DNA of 32,438 nt from Rhodospirillaceae bacterium (GTDB taxonomy: Bacteria > Pseudomonadota > Alphaproteobacteria > GCA-2731375). The stretch spans positions 1 through 32,438 of the forward strand of contig JABIRL010000363.1 of NCBI GenBank assembly GCA_018667855.1, written 5' to 3'. This document shows positions 31,175 to 32,438 of the stretch, piece after piece. The translations under genes and the position numbers were made by a program. Position 1 is the stretch's first letter, and each line of letters opens with the position of its first letter. The notes below the pieces were generated by a model, which was given only the letters and a program-made list of their open reading frames with translations, made no database searches and was not told the origin of the DNA.

Positions 31175-32438
31175 ATGATGGCGAGCAGAAAATCCAGCAA
31201 GGGAACGAGCGGTTGGTTCGACCGGTTTTTCTCCCTCGGCAACTTGGGTCTGACAAGTTTTCTGGTGCTCTGTCTCGCCGTCGCCGCGACCCCGGCCCTG
31301 GCGCTGGAGGAAAATGTCTACCGCCAGTTCCTCGGCATCGATTCACGGCGTCTGATCTGGTTCCTGGCCCAGATGCATCTGTTCTTCGGCGCTTTCGTCC
31401 TGGGCGTGCCGCTGTTCGCGGTCATCATCGAAATTGTCGGCTGGAACAACAAGGATCCGAAGTTCGACAAACTGGCCTACGAATTCACCTCTCTGTTGAG
31501 TGTCGCCTACGCCACTACAGCCGCCCTGGGCGGCCTGTTGGCGTTCGCGCTGTTCACCCTGTATCCGACCTTCATGGGGTACATGGCGGGCATCTTCAAG
31601 GACATCATGTTCCTCTATGCCCTGCTGTTCTTCGGCGAGACCTTCGCGCTGTATATGTACTACTACGGCTGGCATTGGCTGAAGAGCGACAAGCCGTTCC
31701 CGGTCAGCCTGCAATGGCTATTCCGGCTGTTTGCCATTCTGATCGCGGCTTTTGGTCTGGTCTTCGCCCTTGGCCTGTTTGGCCCGGAAATGCGGCCTGA
31801 CACCCGCTGGTTCATCCTGCTGCTCTACATCACGCCGACAGCCATCGGCTTCTGGATGATCCGGGATCTGAAGTCCTCGCACATTTTTATCGGCATCATG
31901 CTGAACGTGTTCGGCACCGCCATCATGCAACTGGCCAATTCCTGGGCCGGCTACATGATGAGCCCGACCGGCGTTGACGGCGACGGGGTCTTTGTCGGCA
32001 CCGTCTGGAATGCTTTCGAAAACGTCCTGGCCACGCCCATCGCCATTCACCGCATGCTGGGCAATCTGGCTTTCGGCGGCCTGGTCGCCGGCGCCTACGC
32101 CGCCGTCAAGTTCATCGGCGCCAAGACCCCGGCCGAGAAGGCTCACTACGACTGGATGGGCTATATCTCCAACTTCGTGGCCATAGCCGCCCTGATCCCG
32201 CTGCCCTTCGCTGGCTACTATCTGGGGCGGGAGGTCTATTCCACCTCCGCCGTGATGGGCAATAACATGATGGGCGGTGATTTCTCCTGGACCTTCATCA
32301 TCCAGGCCATGCTGGTGGGCTCCCTGTTCGTAATCTCCAACTATTATTTGTGGAGCGGCATGACCCGCATCCCAGGAGCACAGCGCTATTACAAGTTCAT
32401 CAAATACATACTGTTCGCGTTGATCGTTTCCTTCGCCA
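31175..32438 (+). CDS. Cytochrome bd-type oxidase subunit I-like membrane protein (3' truncated by window)
   Basis: An incomplete polytopic membrane protein, 421 residues visible. A basic start (MMASRKSSKG) and a first hydrophobic stretch (ending ...TPALALEEN) look like a cleavable or anchoring N-terminus. His68 (LAQMHLFFGAFVLG) sits where CydA-type subunits carry their first heme histidine, and Glu155 (FFGETFALYMYYYGW) matches the acidic residue of the heme helix. I also see RMLGNLAFGG, and at least nine membrane segments overall. The large quinol-binding Q-loop of CydA is not obvious in the visible part. CydA-like proteins of this divergent kind occur in nitrite-oxidising and anammox bacteria; their role is unsettled. 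Following the cupredoxin gene, it may connect the periplasmic pool to the quinone pool for the upstream reductase. Confidence 0.6.
   Translation, partial: MMASRKSSKGTSGWFDRFFSLGNLGLTSFLVLCLAVAATPALALEENVYRQFLGIDSRRLIWFLAQMHLFFGAFVLGVPLFAVIIEIVGWNNKDPKFDKLAYEFTSLLSVAYATTAALGGLLAFALFTLYPTFMGYMAGIFKDIMFLYALLFFGETFALYMYYYGWHWLKSDKPFPVSLQWLFRLFAILIAAFGLVFALGLFGPEMRPDTRWFILLLYITPTAIGFWMIRDLKSSHIFIGIMLNVFGTAIMQLANSWAGYMMSPTGVDGDGVFVGTVWNAFENVLATPIAIHRMLGNLAFGGLVAGAYAAVKFIGAKTPAEKAHYDWMGYISNFVAIAALIPLPFAGYYLGREVYSTSAVMGNNMMGGDFSWTFIIQAMLVGSLFVISNYYLWSGMTRIPGAQRYYKFIKYILFALIVSFA

Overview
The window is about 32 kb of GC-rich, densely coded DNA. Its gene types point to a facultatively anaerobic, aromatic-degrading proteobacterium, most likely an alphaproteobacterium of Rhodospirillales/Magnetospirillum type. 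This assignment is inferred from gene content and codon bias only. No RNA genes, CRISPR arrays or insertion sequences were found.

Region 1 (1-9.4 kb) is an accessory catabolic region, mostly on the minus strand. It holds the end of a xanthine-dehydrogenase-family molybdenum subunit, a MetX-like acyltransferase/hydrolase, two luciferase-like flavin monooxygenases plus the remnant of a third, an alpha/beta hydrolase, a D-2-hydroxyacid dehydrogenase, a TauD/TfdA dioxygenase, an acyl-CoA dehydrogenase and an enoyl-CoA hydratase. The substrate cannot be read from the sequence.

Region 2 (9.4-20.6 kb) is an anaerobic benzoyl-CoA reduction locus. A minus-strand operon encodes the two-subunit 2-oxoacid:ferredoxin oxidoreductase KorAB, a ferritin-like protein, a GNAT acetyltransferase and a cysteine-free Rrf2 regulator. 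Divergently, bcrC-bcrB-bcrA-bcrD-fdx encode the ATP-dependent class I benzoyl-CoA reductase and its ferredoxin. KorAB would reduce the ferredoxin, and ferredoxin would feed BcrCBAD. The bcr operon appears to continue into a DUF2249 protein, an NnrS-like membrane protein and a hemerythrin, which looks like an NO/O2-handling tail beside an oxygen-sensitive enzyme. The two arms seem to be driven by overlapping face-to-face promoters around 13.36-13.43 kb.

Region 3 (20.6-32.4 kb) is the most unusual part. An FNR/DNR-type box precedes a PAS-winged helix-BTAD (SARP-like) regulator. Phased heptamer repeats follow that resemble SARP operators. Then comes a collinear plus-strand set: a small conserved protein, two di-heme cytochrome c peroxidase/MauG-type proteins, a Tat-exported Rieske protein and an AioA-family molybdopterin oxidoreductase. 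This combination matches the dissimilatory iodate reductase IdrABP1P2, here in the order P-P-B-A. It is followed by a HEAT-repeat protein, a secreted cupredoxin-like protein and a membrane protein resembling cytochrome bd subunit I that runs off the window. I read this as an iodate-reductase-like respiratory system with its own regulator and an extra, apparently undescribed, electron-transfer and assembly module. The iodate assignment is an inference from gene combination and active-site divergence, not a proven substrate.
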